64,000 bases of DNA from Callaeas wilsoni (taxonomy: Eukaryota > Chordata > Aves > Passeriformes > Callaeidae). Both the position numbers and the translations under genes were made by a program. The stretch lies in assembly GCA_013398955.1 (NCBI GenBank), contig VWPU01000961.1:43230-107229 (forward strand). Direction: 5' to 3'. Numbering within the stretch: the first letter of the stretch is position 1; each line of letters starts with the position of its first letter. A model generated the notes under the pieces. It was not told the origin of the DNA. It worked only from the letters and a program-made list of their open reading frames with translations, and did not search any database. Shown in pieces: positions 21,101-34,500 of this stretch.

Positions 21101-24100
21101 TAAGAAAACAAAGGCATGTCATGTCACCATGCCTGTGCCTCTGGGACACATTACCCCTGCCTAAAAAAGAGTTCTACTCCAATCAGATACACATTTGCTG
21201 TTAATGATTTCAGTGCTGGCATGAAATAATACTCTTTCAATAGTGCTCTTTTCTGCCCATTTTCAGACTGAGTTAGAAGCATGTCCAGCTGCTTTGAGGA
21301 GTTGGGTTAAGACTCGTTATGAGTGTGAACAAAATGGAGCACCTTTGTCCTGCAAATAAAGTAATCTTCACCGGTAGCTGGGGCCCTTAAGAGCTATGCA
21401 TGATTTTATTACTGCTTTATTACAGCAGTCTTTATTACTGCTCGCAGAATACATCACTTATTACCCCATATTCTCTGATCCTTCCTTGAATTGCAGCAGA
21501 AAAGAGGAGACAGCAGTCAGTGTTGGGATTTTTAAGGAATACAGCTGTGGTTGTTCTCAGGCCATTCAGCATTCTAGGCAATTGTCTTCTCTTTGGCTTC
21601 AAAGCTGCACTCTTGGTGTCATCTGAGATAAAGTACTTTTTTTGCACAGTGGCCAGCTTCTTCTCCATTACACTGGTGCAAATATAGAGTAACTGTTTGG
21701 AAACTGATGAATTTATTCCAGATATATTTTCTTTGAGGTTTACGCAGGTGTTCTTCCACTGATGATGTTCTCAGCATCTTCATCTGGAGTTTTGCTGGAC
21801 TGCAAAATTCCCTTCTCTCAAATGTGAGCACTTTCTCTCCAGTTCTGTATGATTCATCAACTTTGTGGTCATAAAATACATTGACATGCAGGAGCTGCCA
21901 ATTAAGATTCAGTTTGGTAGTTGTGTTTTAACAGATGATTGCTATAATATCATAATAAAGGGATTTAGCTGGCAACAAGCTGGTGCTTGTTTTGGTCTTG
22001 GACCATCAGTGGGTCACAAACCTGAATTTTGTGCAGTGTAAAAGTCCATTATTCTTTTTTTTTTTTTCCAAATTCCATGAACAAATTTAAGTAGTGCTTG
22101 AGTGTGATGGATGGCTGTATCCCATAACCAGACTGTCACTGCAGAAAAGAAGTAAGGGTTGTAGCAAATGGCTAGGAGATGAAGGCCTTTACACCACTGA
22201 CACTATCTAGTCATCTAGACTTGCTAATGAGTTGTATGGACCAACAGGATCATGTTGTTTTGACAAGGAGAGATGAAATATTACTCGTACTGAAAGAACA
22301 TTTTCTCCCAGCCAGCCATCGCCACAGCTGTCTAGCTTGGGCAAAAAGCAGAAGTGTTCCATGCAGGTGCTGACATCAGCCCAAACAACCTCCCTGTGTG
22401 TAATCAAGCATCAAGCTATTGTCCTTGTGCACCTTAGAATACCTGAAGGGTTTGGGTTGCTGCTTTCTTTAAATTTTAATAACTATATTTACCTTGGAGG
22501 TAGGCTGCAATAACTATGATTAAAGCAATTGTTCCGCTCAGCCGGAATTATTTCTGATCATGCCTTAGCACAATGCTGCAAGATTTGAAATGCAAATATG
22601 TGGGAGGGAAGAAATGTTCTTTCAATAACTTTTTATTTCTACTGGAATAAAAACAAAAAGTCCTTTATAAAAATACCAGCTGAGGTAAAATATAAGCCAA
22701 CCATTTCTCATAAATATTGTATCTTTCTGGTAATCAGTGTCATTAACCCCTATGGGTAATTTACTTCTTGGTACTTAAATCCTGACTTAGTAGTGAAGAA
22801 TTAATAAATTAGCTGTTCCTTCAGAACTATTTCCTCCCCCTTCTCCTTTCTGTTCTGTTCCTGTGCTGTTATCATCCTTCAGGGTCATTTGATTTTTGAG
22901 GTTTTAGTTATATTTGTTCTTCTTCCTTTAAATCACTAAAGCATTTTATGCTAGGACATAGGCATGCTTTCATGGCACATTTCAAATCCTTTTCAATCAG
23001 ATGTTTTCTTGAGAGGCTGGTGATCGATTTAAATATTGCCATAGACATTTTCTGAATGAAACTGTCAGGACTGTTAAAATGGATGACTATGCTTTTATGT
23101 CACAACGCTGCGTTTATTAATACTAACTAGACTGCCTGGTGGTGGTGTTGCTTCAAAGCTCTCCTTGACATTTCCAAGGAAATTTGCGTTGACTATCAAT
23201 ATGACTCTTAGAAACAAACTGTATATTTTTCCTTTGGGTCATATGTCCAGCTTCTCTCACTTTAAATCAAACTAAAATAAATATTGCATATCAGGGTAAT
23301 AGAAATTCTCAAATTTTCCTGTAATTTAGAAGTAACAATAAGTTTGTTCTGTCAGATATCTTGATTGGCCTCAACAAAGTACCTCAAAAATTGTCCCATT
23401 TTTTTACCTACTATTGTCTTGTATTGTCCATATTTATCTTCACAGACACATCCATAAAGAGCACAAAAGGTGTAAAATTGCCTTTTGCATAAATATGGGA
23501 CAAACCATCCAGAGCAATATGTAAAATGGTGAACAGACAAAATGGTATTGGCAATCACCCTGTTGTTTTGTTTTGGTATAGGGAAGGGAGAATAAGTTGT
23601 GTGTGGGAGTGCTAACAGCTTCAAGGACCCAATTTCATAGAAAAAGAAGTGCCAGTAAAGGGAAGATGCACCTAAAAACATGCAGGGAATTGGCCAAGGC
23701 CTTTCTGAGCTGCTGCCACTGCTGAGACAGATTAATGTTACCTTCAAATACTGATAATTCTTGGAAACAACCAAGCTACCCATTATTTAGGAGCTTAGTT
23801 GATAATTATAATGTGGGTTAAGTTTTACAAAGTGTAGGTTTATTGGTTTGATTTATAACATGTTGAACTTTCCAAGGAATTGGGAAAAGCCCTACACTAA
23901 GTACAGAATGCTTTGATTTTTTAACTCAGATGAAGTACCTTGGATAACTGTAGCACAATCCAGGCTATTCCAACGGCATAACAGACTTGGGCTTTGGTAG
24001 AAGCTACTTGATTAGGTGAGAGCAAGAAGTGAATAAGCAAGTCTAATGCTCCAGGTAATGGGAAAAAATGCTACCCAAAGGAATCCTGAGTTTAAAGGAT

Positions 24101-27100
24101 ACATGGTTAGGTTCATGTTCTGATTTACATCAGTAGGAGGAAGATGGTAGCCCACAAAACAAGCTTCCTTTTGATTTACAGTTTGCAAAGCAGGGGAGAT
24201 TTGATCAACATTCCGCATGTGATTCTTCACATGTTTTTCACACACACTAAATAGTGAATAATTTGTGACATACTTTCAGTAAAACTGTGAATCTCTTCTG
24301 CTTGGATAAAAGTATTGACTAAACTTAATTTAAAGCAAACTATGAGAAAAATACAATACCATGAAATGCGAGTTTATTTTAGTGCAAACCAAAGAAAAAC
24401 TGTATGTCTAAACCTACATGAGAACTAAGAAATAGTACAGTAGCTTGAAGAATATTTGCCTTTATCTACAGGCACCTCAGATAAATATTTTGCAAAAGCA
24501 TATTGCCATCTAGTGTTAAACTCTCTTCTGCTCATTGTAATTTGGGCCACTGTGGCTGCAGTAGGTTCCTGGTGGACACTTTTGTGAGACTCATTGGAAA
24601 TCCCATAATGTGTTGAGAAATGCAGATCGGCATTACTGCATTGCATTCAGACACTGAGAATACAAGGCCACATTTCCAAATTTAAATAAAGATTAATTTC
24701 AATCATTTTTCACTCCTATATTCAGGGTTGCTGGCAATATAAATGTACCTACCAGAAGTTAAGAGGTTGTTTAAGTCAGTGTCTGGTTCTTCTTTCAACA
24801 CTGTGAGAAGTGGTGAAAAACGATGCAGTGATTTTTATATACTTGTGTTATTAACTCTTAAATAATTTTCTCTTTGTGTGTTTTCATCTGTGTTGTAATA
24901 GGAGCTCAGCAAGAGAGAGAGGCTTTTGGATTAATTTTGCAAAATGAGAGAATTGAGAGGTCACAAGGATCAAGCTAGGGTAATGTAGATTCTTCTCTTC
25001 CTCTTTTCACATAGTTTGCTGGGTTTTTTTTCTCCTCTATGCCCCCCAGTTCTCAGTTTTACTTAATGTGACAGAGAGAAATTCTGTATGTTTTATTTTT
25101 GGTGGTATTCAAAGACTACATAGCTTGCATATCTCTCTTTCCATGTTTTATTTTTAATTTGAACTCATTTGATTAATAGCAATGACTTTCAGATAGTGAG
25201 CTGAAGATTAGAACTTTATCAGTTGGCTGGAAACACTTCCTTTTAAAAAGAACTCTTACATTTAGGACATCCTGCTTTATAGTTGTATAAAACTTTGCTG
25301 TACTTCAGTGATTGAAGCTGTAATTTCCTATCTGTATGATGTCAAAAAAAAAAGCATTTTCACCTAGAAGCAGTATAAAAAAAGCTCCAGCATATCCAGC
25401 AAAGCTGCCTTCTCTGCTAAGACATTTTTTTCAACTGATGGGAGGAAAGAGTTTTCAACCATTCAGACTAATGTATTTGCATGGAACCATTTGCCGGAAG
25501 TTGTCGAGTAGGCAAAGAAAAGGAAAAGGGAGAAGTTTACTGTACATGTATACGTTAACTATTGGACTGCTAATACAGCTGGTTTCTTTTCATCCTGAGA
25601 ATGAGCAATGAAGAAGCATGAGAAGCGTTCTTAACTCTGTGAGCATATTTAAGAATAGCAGGTATCGTTTCTGTGCTTGCACTTGGACAGACGTGTCCAC
25701 GTCAAGTTAGCAGCCTCTCCTTTGCTTGCTGTTTCTTACTAAACCATTTTATGTAGCTGGTTTGGTTTCAGTTTAGATTTTGTTTGTTGTTGGAAAATCA
25801 TAGCTGAAATGGAATTTTTTTTTCTCATACACTACCATATTCTATTTTCTCGTCTTTGTCTTTTGATACGCAGCTCTGATTCCTGCTCACTCTTTTTCAA
25901 GCAACTAACCTTTGTTGATTGCTAAGTTTGTAATTTCTGGCAGATTTCATAGCACTTTCACCACCTCCTGTCAATAATGCTCTAAGAAAATTACTTCCAA
26001 GACGTTTCTTTACTTTTTTCCCGTTCATTATCACCTTGTGAAACTACAAATATCTAAATCTCCCCCTGCTGTTTAAATTTTATGTTCCTGGAATAAACAT
26101 TTTGGAAGTCATATTGGAAGTCTTAGTATGGCTTTGATCTATCTCTAAACCATTCAAGAAAATCTGTATTTTATTGAAGTCACCGTATCACACACATGAG
26201 ATTTTAATAATAACAAAGGCAATCTTAGACATTTTGGGTAAATTGCAAGTAAATGCAGTTTGGGAAATTATATAAATTATTTCTCTTTAAGAAAACGAGA
26301 AAAGGAGAGATAGCATTGGCAGAGATCATGATGCATTTCTAATTGAGTTACCATCCATCTGTAAACCCATGAGACAGTCACAGTGTTCTGGAACATACTT
26401 GTGTTCTTTAATGGCTCCAGATGTATTCTGTAAAGTAAATGACACTACTATGGAATTTCATCAGTGGAACATTGCAAAAGTGTAATGCAAGTATTGCAAT
26501 TTACTTTCAATGCATTTTGACTCGACTGTTTTGTGCATTGGATAACTGAATTTCCCCCTCCTTTTTGGTCAACTGTGGGCAGAGATTGTCACTGCCTTCC
26601 TAAAGGTAAGGTAAGAAAGGAGATGGCCAAACTTCCAGTCCCTATGAGCCATAGACTGAGATTTTCCTATGCCAAAGAGCCAGAAGATGCATATCTCAGA
26701 CACTTGAGAGTTCTGAGAGTATTTCAGAGGAAAGGGACAACAGCTCCTCTCTTAGGATCACCCACTTTGCTGGGCGAAAAAGTAGAACAAATACGCAGCT
26801 GTTTGTCAGCACTCTTTGTGCCAGAAGCTTTGTTGGTTTGTTCCTTCACATAGTCAAATATTTGGACAAACTTTCACCCTTTATGTTCGTTGCTGTTGAC
26901 CTGGGATGTCTCGTTGCTAATAAATATACTGATTCCTGAGGACCAAAACATTTCCCTCATGTGAACATAGTACTGCTGCATGAAGAAATGTCAGTCACAT
27001 CAACAGTGTGAAGTACATTTGAAACTGTGACATCTCCAACTGTGAAGCTGTGGGGAAAACTGTAACATCTACTCAGAAAAGATTGTTAAATAAATGGCTA

Positions 27101-28472
27101 TTTTAATTGCCATGGACTTAAGGAAAGGTCGTTTTAAGCACTTGGTCTTCATACTGCTCTGGCCAGATGAATGGCTGAGAGAGTATTTTGGTTAGACTGA
27201 CTCAATTAAATGGAAATCATAACAGCTGTTTAACAAAATACTGAGTTCTCCTAACTCCATTTTCATAGGAAAAACTCCAGCTAAATGACAAAAAAATCAG
27301 AGCCCTTGAAGTATGAATTTCTATAAAGTATCAATTTATCTGTGAAGACAGCTATAAACTTGGGTTGGATACCGAGATAGAGCAGGTGAGATTAGTGTGC
27401 TGCATACAGGGAGTTTGTGCAGTGCTTGAGATCTTCCTCTTTATATTACTCAAGGAATTGTTAACAAAAGCTAGATGAGAGGGTAACTCATAAATCAACT
27501 GTTCTATCTTACAGTTTGTCTGATCTCTGTTACTAATTCTTTCACTAATTTTAAAGTAGTGTTAGATGCATCTGGCAAAACTAGTCTAAAAGTGTTTTCT
27601 ATTTACAGTTGGTAGTAAAATTAAACTGAGCCAAAAAAGCACTGGTTTTGGCTACATTGCTTTTTGTGACAGCAATCTTCCCTAGAAAAACCAAGGACCT
27701 TCTTTGGATAACTAACACAGTATGGAATTGAGGAAGAAAAATGCTCATTGCAGCAAACAGTGCGTTTATTGTACTGTGTCTCTTTCTCAGTGTATATTTC
27801 TAGTCCCATCTGTGAGGCAGCTGTAATGTCTATATAAACATGCTGTGAGTGCCCATATACACACACATGCATCCAAACTATTGGTCTCCAAAAGTTTCAA
27901 TGACCTGCCTTGCAAGAAATTGTAAATCATTTTGCTGTGTCTTATAGGAACATCCGATGATTACTTGCTTCAGATCCTGACCTCTCTGATCTGTAAAACA
28001 TATTTCTTTCTGCTGGCTTTCTCACTCAGGGAACGTCAGACTGCCTATAGTGTTCTCTTCCTGGGTAAAAAAAGCCAGGTCAGATTTGTGTTGTTCTTGA
28101 ATTTCAGTGGAGGTGGGGCTGTGCAATATCAAACATAAATCTTCTCTCTTTTTGATGATTACCATGTGCAGTAAAAAAATTAATATTCACCTTATGTCTT
28201 TTGTAAGAATCACAAGTTAATTAGCCAATGCATAATTCAGTGAATTAATTTTCACGTTCTGAAAAACATGCATATTCTGCTGTACTGCCTTAGAGGTATA
28301 GTTAGGCCTAGAAAACCTTCACTGGACACATACAATTATGAAAGCAGGTTTATTTCCTGTCCTAAGGAGCAAACAAATGCAATCCATAAACAAAAAATCT
28401 AGTTTGGTTCATCTGATTTAACCCTTTTGGTCTTTTTGCTCTACATCTTTAAATTACATGTAGTTGTCTCCT

Positions 28473-28504
28473 CTTTGCAGTATTAAAAAAAAAATACTGC
28501 AAAG
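28473..28504. repeat. Perfect 12-bp inverted repeat around an A8 loop
   Basis: CTTTGCAGTATT is followed by eight A and then AATACTGCAAAG, its exact reverse complement. The hairpin could form in DNA or RNA. It is too short for a microRNA precursor and has no transposon flanks that I recognise. Confidence 0.8.
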
Positions 28505-31500
28505 TCAACACACTGTTCATGTTTTTAGAATTATTTCCCAGGATTAACATTCAAATAATGAAAGGAAGAGCAAGCAAGCATAGATTTCCTGTCAGTGTTT
28601 ACATTACATGAAATATTCTGTACTAATTTATAAAAGATTATATGTGGACCTCAGTGATAAAAGTAATTTGGATAAATTATATAGTTTGCTACTATTTGAT
28701 CCAAACAGTCTTCTTATTTTAATGATTTTTAGAGGAAAATATCAGGATTTCAGTTTTGTCCATAATATGTGCTGCATATAAATTATGAGGGTTACCCTGG
28801 GAGAAATTCTTCCTTTGAACTTGCCAGCATAAAATAGAAGTATATCTAGGGTAAACTTGAAGAGGACAGCACTTGTACATGTAGTATGATATGTAACAGT
28901 GATTATTTGATTGAATGTTTTAATTTCTTACATGGAGCTGCAGCATAACAACTGTGTTACAGTGAAGGAAATTAAAATGACTGGTAGGAGACAAACTCTG
29001 AGGGAGGAGACAGTAAAGAACCACATTCTCTGGCAGTGCAGTATTTGGATGGAGGACTACTACTAGGATGACTTCTTTTTAATCTCCTACTACATGCCAG
29101 ATTGAAAAATCCACATGCCAATAATATTTTGAAAACTGCTTTATGTTGGTCCTATAATTGAACGAGTGTTTCTTTTCTAACTTATTTCTTTTCAAGGATA
29201 GTGTCCTTCCTGACTATGTCAGAGTATCTGACAGGTCCCAGCACTATAGAAATTGCTGTTGTAGGCTGTTCTGAAGTAAGAGCAGCCTTCCGTATGGCAA
29301 ACTACTCAACCCTCCTTTTTTTCACAAAATAACCCCACCAAGCAAAAAAACTAGCAAGAATGAGAAAGTACAAATCTCTCTGAAGTGCTGCCCCTTTCTG
29401 AAGTCCTTGCAATTGTAACCTTTGTGATTTCATGCCGTATGTGACCACTTTTCCCTGTGTTGAATGGGACCCATCCAACAATCTCATCTTGCTCACAGCA
29501 GCTCTGTAGTAATTTTCAGCTTTTTGTAGCCTATTCTGTGTTAGCACAATGCACATCTCAAAGCACCAGCTCAGCTTGTGATTGCTTTAAGACAAATGCT
29601 CTATCAAAGTGAAATGTGCAGTTTCCAGAAGGTAAACAAAATAACACCAGTGGGTGTCTGCTGGACACTTACATGGGCCTTTTATCCACACCAACACCAC
29701 GCACTTTTCACATCAGCTCTGAATTGTGACTAGAAGCAACAAACTTGTGTTTGTGTGACAAAAATTACACAATTTTAGGAAAAGCATCCAAGCTGTTGTT
29801 CCTCAAACCATCCCTTGTTTGAAATCCATTGAATAGAAAATGACCCACTTTTGCAACTTTTGCATTGCCAACTTTCCATTGCATACTCTTAAAGATGGAA
29901 TTGCCTGTACAGTAACTCTGCAAGCCAGAGTGGTCTGATAAGATTGGAACAGGAGGTTACTTTGTACAACTCAGTGGCATTACCTGGCCAGTCTCTGGTT
30001 TCCTGGTGGGAAAAAAAAAATTAAGGAGCAGGTCCTCTCTTCTGTTTTACTACTCTTGGCATACTCTGTGTTTTGCAATCTAATGCAATGACACTTCTGG
30101 TTCATGCCCTCAGTTTCACAGCTGATGCACTCTTCAGGTAAGTTTTTCACACAAAATGAAGCTAACTAATATTCAACCATTGCACTGAACCACAACAGAC
30201 ACTGTTGTGCCTTTGCTCTTTCTCAGCCTTGGAATATAAATTCTCATATCATGTCATCTGTGGGGCTATTTCTGGTCAGCAATATTGGTTGATAACTTGA
30301 GGGCAGAAAGAATGGATGGATAGCACTGTGGTATTTTCTGGCAACATTTGATGAGAGAGCTGAGGGAATTTTTATTGTTAATCTCCAAGCAGGAATGGAA
30401 TTACTCAGGGAAACTCAGCCAGAATAATGACAGTTTCTGAAGTTTTTTTATCAGATCTTAGCAAAAAGTGTGAAATGAAGGTACCCAGACAAATAATGAA
30501 GTACAGCACCCAAAAAAGATGACCACTGTGACAGACCATAGTCTTTTTTTTAAAGCAGGATAGTCAACACTTTTGGCCAAAGTGTCAAAAAAAAAAGGTA
30601 TTTAGTGACTGTAAATGAGCTGAGATGACACAGATTTGTCTGCTTCAACCTCACAATCCTTAACCCTAACTAATACTGAGATTTTCTCCCTAAGTACAAT
30701 GTTAGGGTCTATTTCTGAGCATTTGCTTCTTTCTTTGCATTCTGAAAAGACACTGCAATGCTTCCTAGCTCGTGCTTGCCTGCCATGTGGAAATATCTCT
30801 GTTTCACTGAGCTATTTTATCTGTATTCATCATTGTTTCAAAGCTTTTTTTCTCTGTGTTTATTGATCCTATTAGCATATTTTTTTCCAGCTGAAAACCA
30901 TCAAACAATTACTATGTGGAGATTACTATGCTATAGAAATGGTCTCCTTTCCTAGTGAAGAGTAATACACTATTTGTCCTTGGGAGTGAAGCATTAGTCA
31001 GCTGGTTAATTGGAGTCCCTACACTGCACTTCCCATCAGGTGATAGTGTTATGGACATGGAGCTGAGTTTTATGGCCACTGATATCATTTTCAAGCTTCC
31101 CATCAGCCAGTAACTCAAAATTTCTCTCTTGAGAGGAGAAATAATTAATCCAGGTTGTAAGTAACTACAATTTTAGTTTAAAAAAAAAAACCAACAGGTT
31201 TGTCCTCCCCCTCAAACACCTGTGAATAGAAACCTGGGAGAGGGTACAACTGCAGCACTTCTCCAACATTCCCATATTACATTTTAAAAAGCTTTTCAAG
31301 TGATGATCACATCAGGATTGTCAAATTCCCATCACACATGCATCAGTACCAGTTTCTTCACAAGAAAATGAAGGCAAGAGAAGAGGTGATTTGTTCATGG
31401 ATTCCCAGGAGATGAATGAAAAAGGTGGGATTTCAAAGCCACATATGTTGGCTCTCAGTTCTCTCTCCCATCATAAAGTCTGTGTTGTGGAAGCTAATAC

Positions 31501-34500
31501 ATTTTTTCTACCACATTTTTCCCTTTTAAAGCTACCCATATTTTCACTTGCTGGGAACATGACTTGTGTTCAGTCCTTTGATAGCACTAGAGAGAGGCCA
31601 AAAAGTTGAGTGGTATTTCAATAATGAGATATGTCTACTGCTTTATATTTATTGTATAAAACTCTGGATGGGTTACTCATAATTACATCTCATCCATCCT
31701 ATATTTTTTAGCTTGGTTACCTTGATTGTCAAACTGGGTGACTGAATTAATTTCTACCCTCTAAACAATGATAGTTTCATCCCCCCGAGCAGTTCCTCAG
31801 AATGGTTCCACCTGATCTTGTGGGGTTTCTGTTTGTTGTTTTTGACTTTTACATCTATATCTCCACACTGCTCTAGATACAGCTCTTTTGTTCTCTTTTG
31901 TATGGTTGAAGTACACCTAGAGTGTCTGTGAACAGTGATATTTTTATCACATAGGAGATCCACTAATTGTGCTTTTGCAGAAGTTGTACGCAGAGCTCTC
32001 CTCATCTCCTCTTACTTTTTTCAAAGACTCTATACATTTCAACTCTGTATGAATTATATTTCCTACCTGCCTCTTTTTAAATATCCTTCTTGCTTCTATA
32101 TCCCATCTTTCATTTGTTTTATCATGTTCTGTTCAGCAGGATATATTTCAGAAATATTGCTGAGAGTAAAGTACAGCCAGATTAAAATCTAGTAGTAATA
32201 TGCCCTATTGTTAAATGGCTTGTGTAAAAAATCAAGGGCCAAATCCCAAAATCAGACCTGTATTAACATGACTTTTTTCAAGACTAGCAACAAATTTTGT
32301 TTGGAGAAAGAGGTTTTAACAGTGGTCAGGCTATTTCCAAATTATCCTTCTTTGCTTTCATATTTTCCCCAAAGGACCTACTTCTCTTCACAGTTTCATA
32401 ACCAGACAGACAGCTAAGGGGATTTTTTGTGGTGTAGTTTTGCTTGCTCTACCATTGCTCCTTCAGAAATACCCTTGTTTATCCCACTAAATCATCCTAA
32501 GACACACTAGTCAGGAAAATGGATCATCTTGGTGCTAAGGACGCCTGTTTCAGATGGCTGTAATATCCTAACTGGCAATACTCCTGGAAAATGAAGGGGC
32601 TCTTTTGTACTGCATATTAATTATTTTTACATTGAAGTGCAGTTTTCCCCATCATCTGTTGTGAATATATCTAAAAATATGTTTCTTACCGTTTATATTA
32701 TAAAATATTCTATTGTCAATGAGATTTGAAATGCTTTACATAACTTCTGCCACCAGGAAGAATTCCTTTTTCTCCCCTACTTCTTGACTGCTGAGGTGAG
32801 AGCTGTCCAGGCAATAGAAACCAAGAAACATTGTGTGGGATTCTGGACTGAGACATTTTAGTTTCTTTAAGTCAGCTGGTCCAGACCTCTAACAGGTACT
32901 GGTAAAAGATTTGAGGAAGTCATTTAGCAGGGTGAAACTCTGGAACACCAGGACTTGAGATAGGTTTTTATTCAAGATCGGAAATTCTACAGTCCTCACC
33001 AAGGCTCCCAAAGTTGCTGCAGCAGGGATGAAGTGCTGGCCGAGTTGAAATTGAAGCTTCTGGGTGTTTCAGACACAGTCCTCTAGCACTACAAGCATTT
33101 CCAATGCTTGGTCATTCCATCTTACAGTGTGTCCCAGGTCAGTGACCATGAAGTCCAATGCATAGTCACAAAGTCAGGGAATCTCACTTTTGGTTTTCCT
33201 GAAGTCCACTGAATTCCGGATATCCTGGCAAAGCACTGCAGTATCACCCCAACATTTTTTTTTTAAGTGAAATTCTATTTCATGCACACAAAATGTAACA
33301 CTACAACATCTACAATCAACTAGTGTTATCATCGGAGAGGACTGTTGCTGATAAATTATGAGGGTCCCAGTACCTATGACAATATTCTAAGAGTGGTATA
33401 ATAAGAAGAAAGGGTGTGGGGTCAGTCCTGCACTTTTTTTTTTCTTTTTTTAGCTAAGAACTAGAATGCAACATATATTTTCAATAGCTAACCCGTATTT
33501 TCTTAGGATAACACACGGTGTTTTCCATATAAGGTCTTTTCTGGTTGAGTTCTATCATCCTCTGTCATCCCAGTCATTGTATACAGGATGTGCATCTCTA
33601 ATTTCACAACCATTTTTAATGCCAAAATCTGTCCAGAATAGTTCAGTGAAGAAGCATGTGTTTCTACTGTGTCTGAAATTGGCTCATAACACATTACAGT
33701 AATGTCCCTTCAAGAAATAGCTGGTGGAAGACTCCAATTCTTTGTTCTGCTTTGCAGCTCTCCTACTTTCTGACATTAAATTACTCAGGCGAGATGTTTC
33801 ATTTGAATATCTATGGTATAAATTACCAGTGTTGTTCTTCCCTAGCATTTGCTTGACAAATTAATTACCAATACGGTTTTGTGCAGCCTGTGCATTTGCA
33901 AGGCTGTGTAAGGTAGCAGCTGAGAGTTCAGCTTGTATAAATTAATTATAGGTGCAATTGACCTTGTATGAAAGTGGCACATGGATGATTCAGAGCCATT
34001 GTGTTTGGCTGTCACTACAAAGCACCTGCTCTTCGTATTTCTGATTCAGTCGGTGTAATGAGCAGGATTTTATCTGATAAGAGAGTGTGATATCTTACTC
34101 TGGGAAGCAGAAGAACTAGAGAAGGCATGTAATGCTTGAAGAGACTCAGCCTTGGGTGCCTCCATTACTTGATGCAGATGTGTAGAGAGGGCTATAATCC
34201 AACTTTATTCCCACAGATTGTTGGGTTAAGTGGCATTCTGGAGATGTTAGGACTGGCCTGACTGAGGTGCTATGGGGGAGGGCAGAGCTACATGGAGTTA
34301 TACTAACACTCCCCTTGTGAGTGGCACTCACCAATTGCTGGTGCCTGTGAAGCCTACTTAGCTCTTCTGATGTATCTGCCACATAGGAAGGAGTCCTTTG
34401 GGCAGTGAAAATGAGAAAAGGAGAGGACACAATGTAACTCATCATTAAGTTTGGAGAGGCATCTGCTTAGCCAACCCTCATGATTCATAGATTGTCCAGA

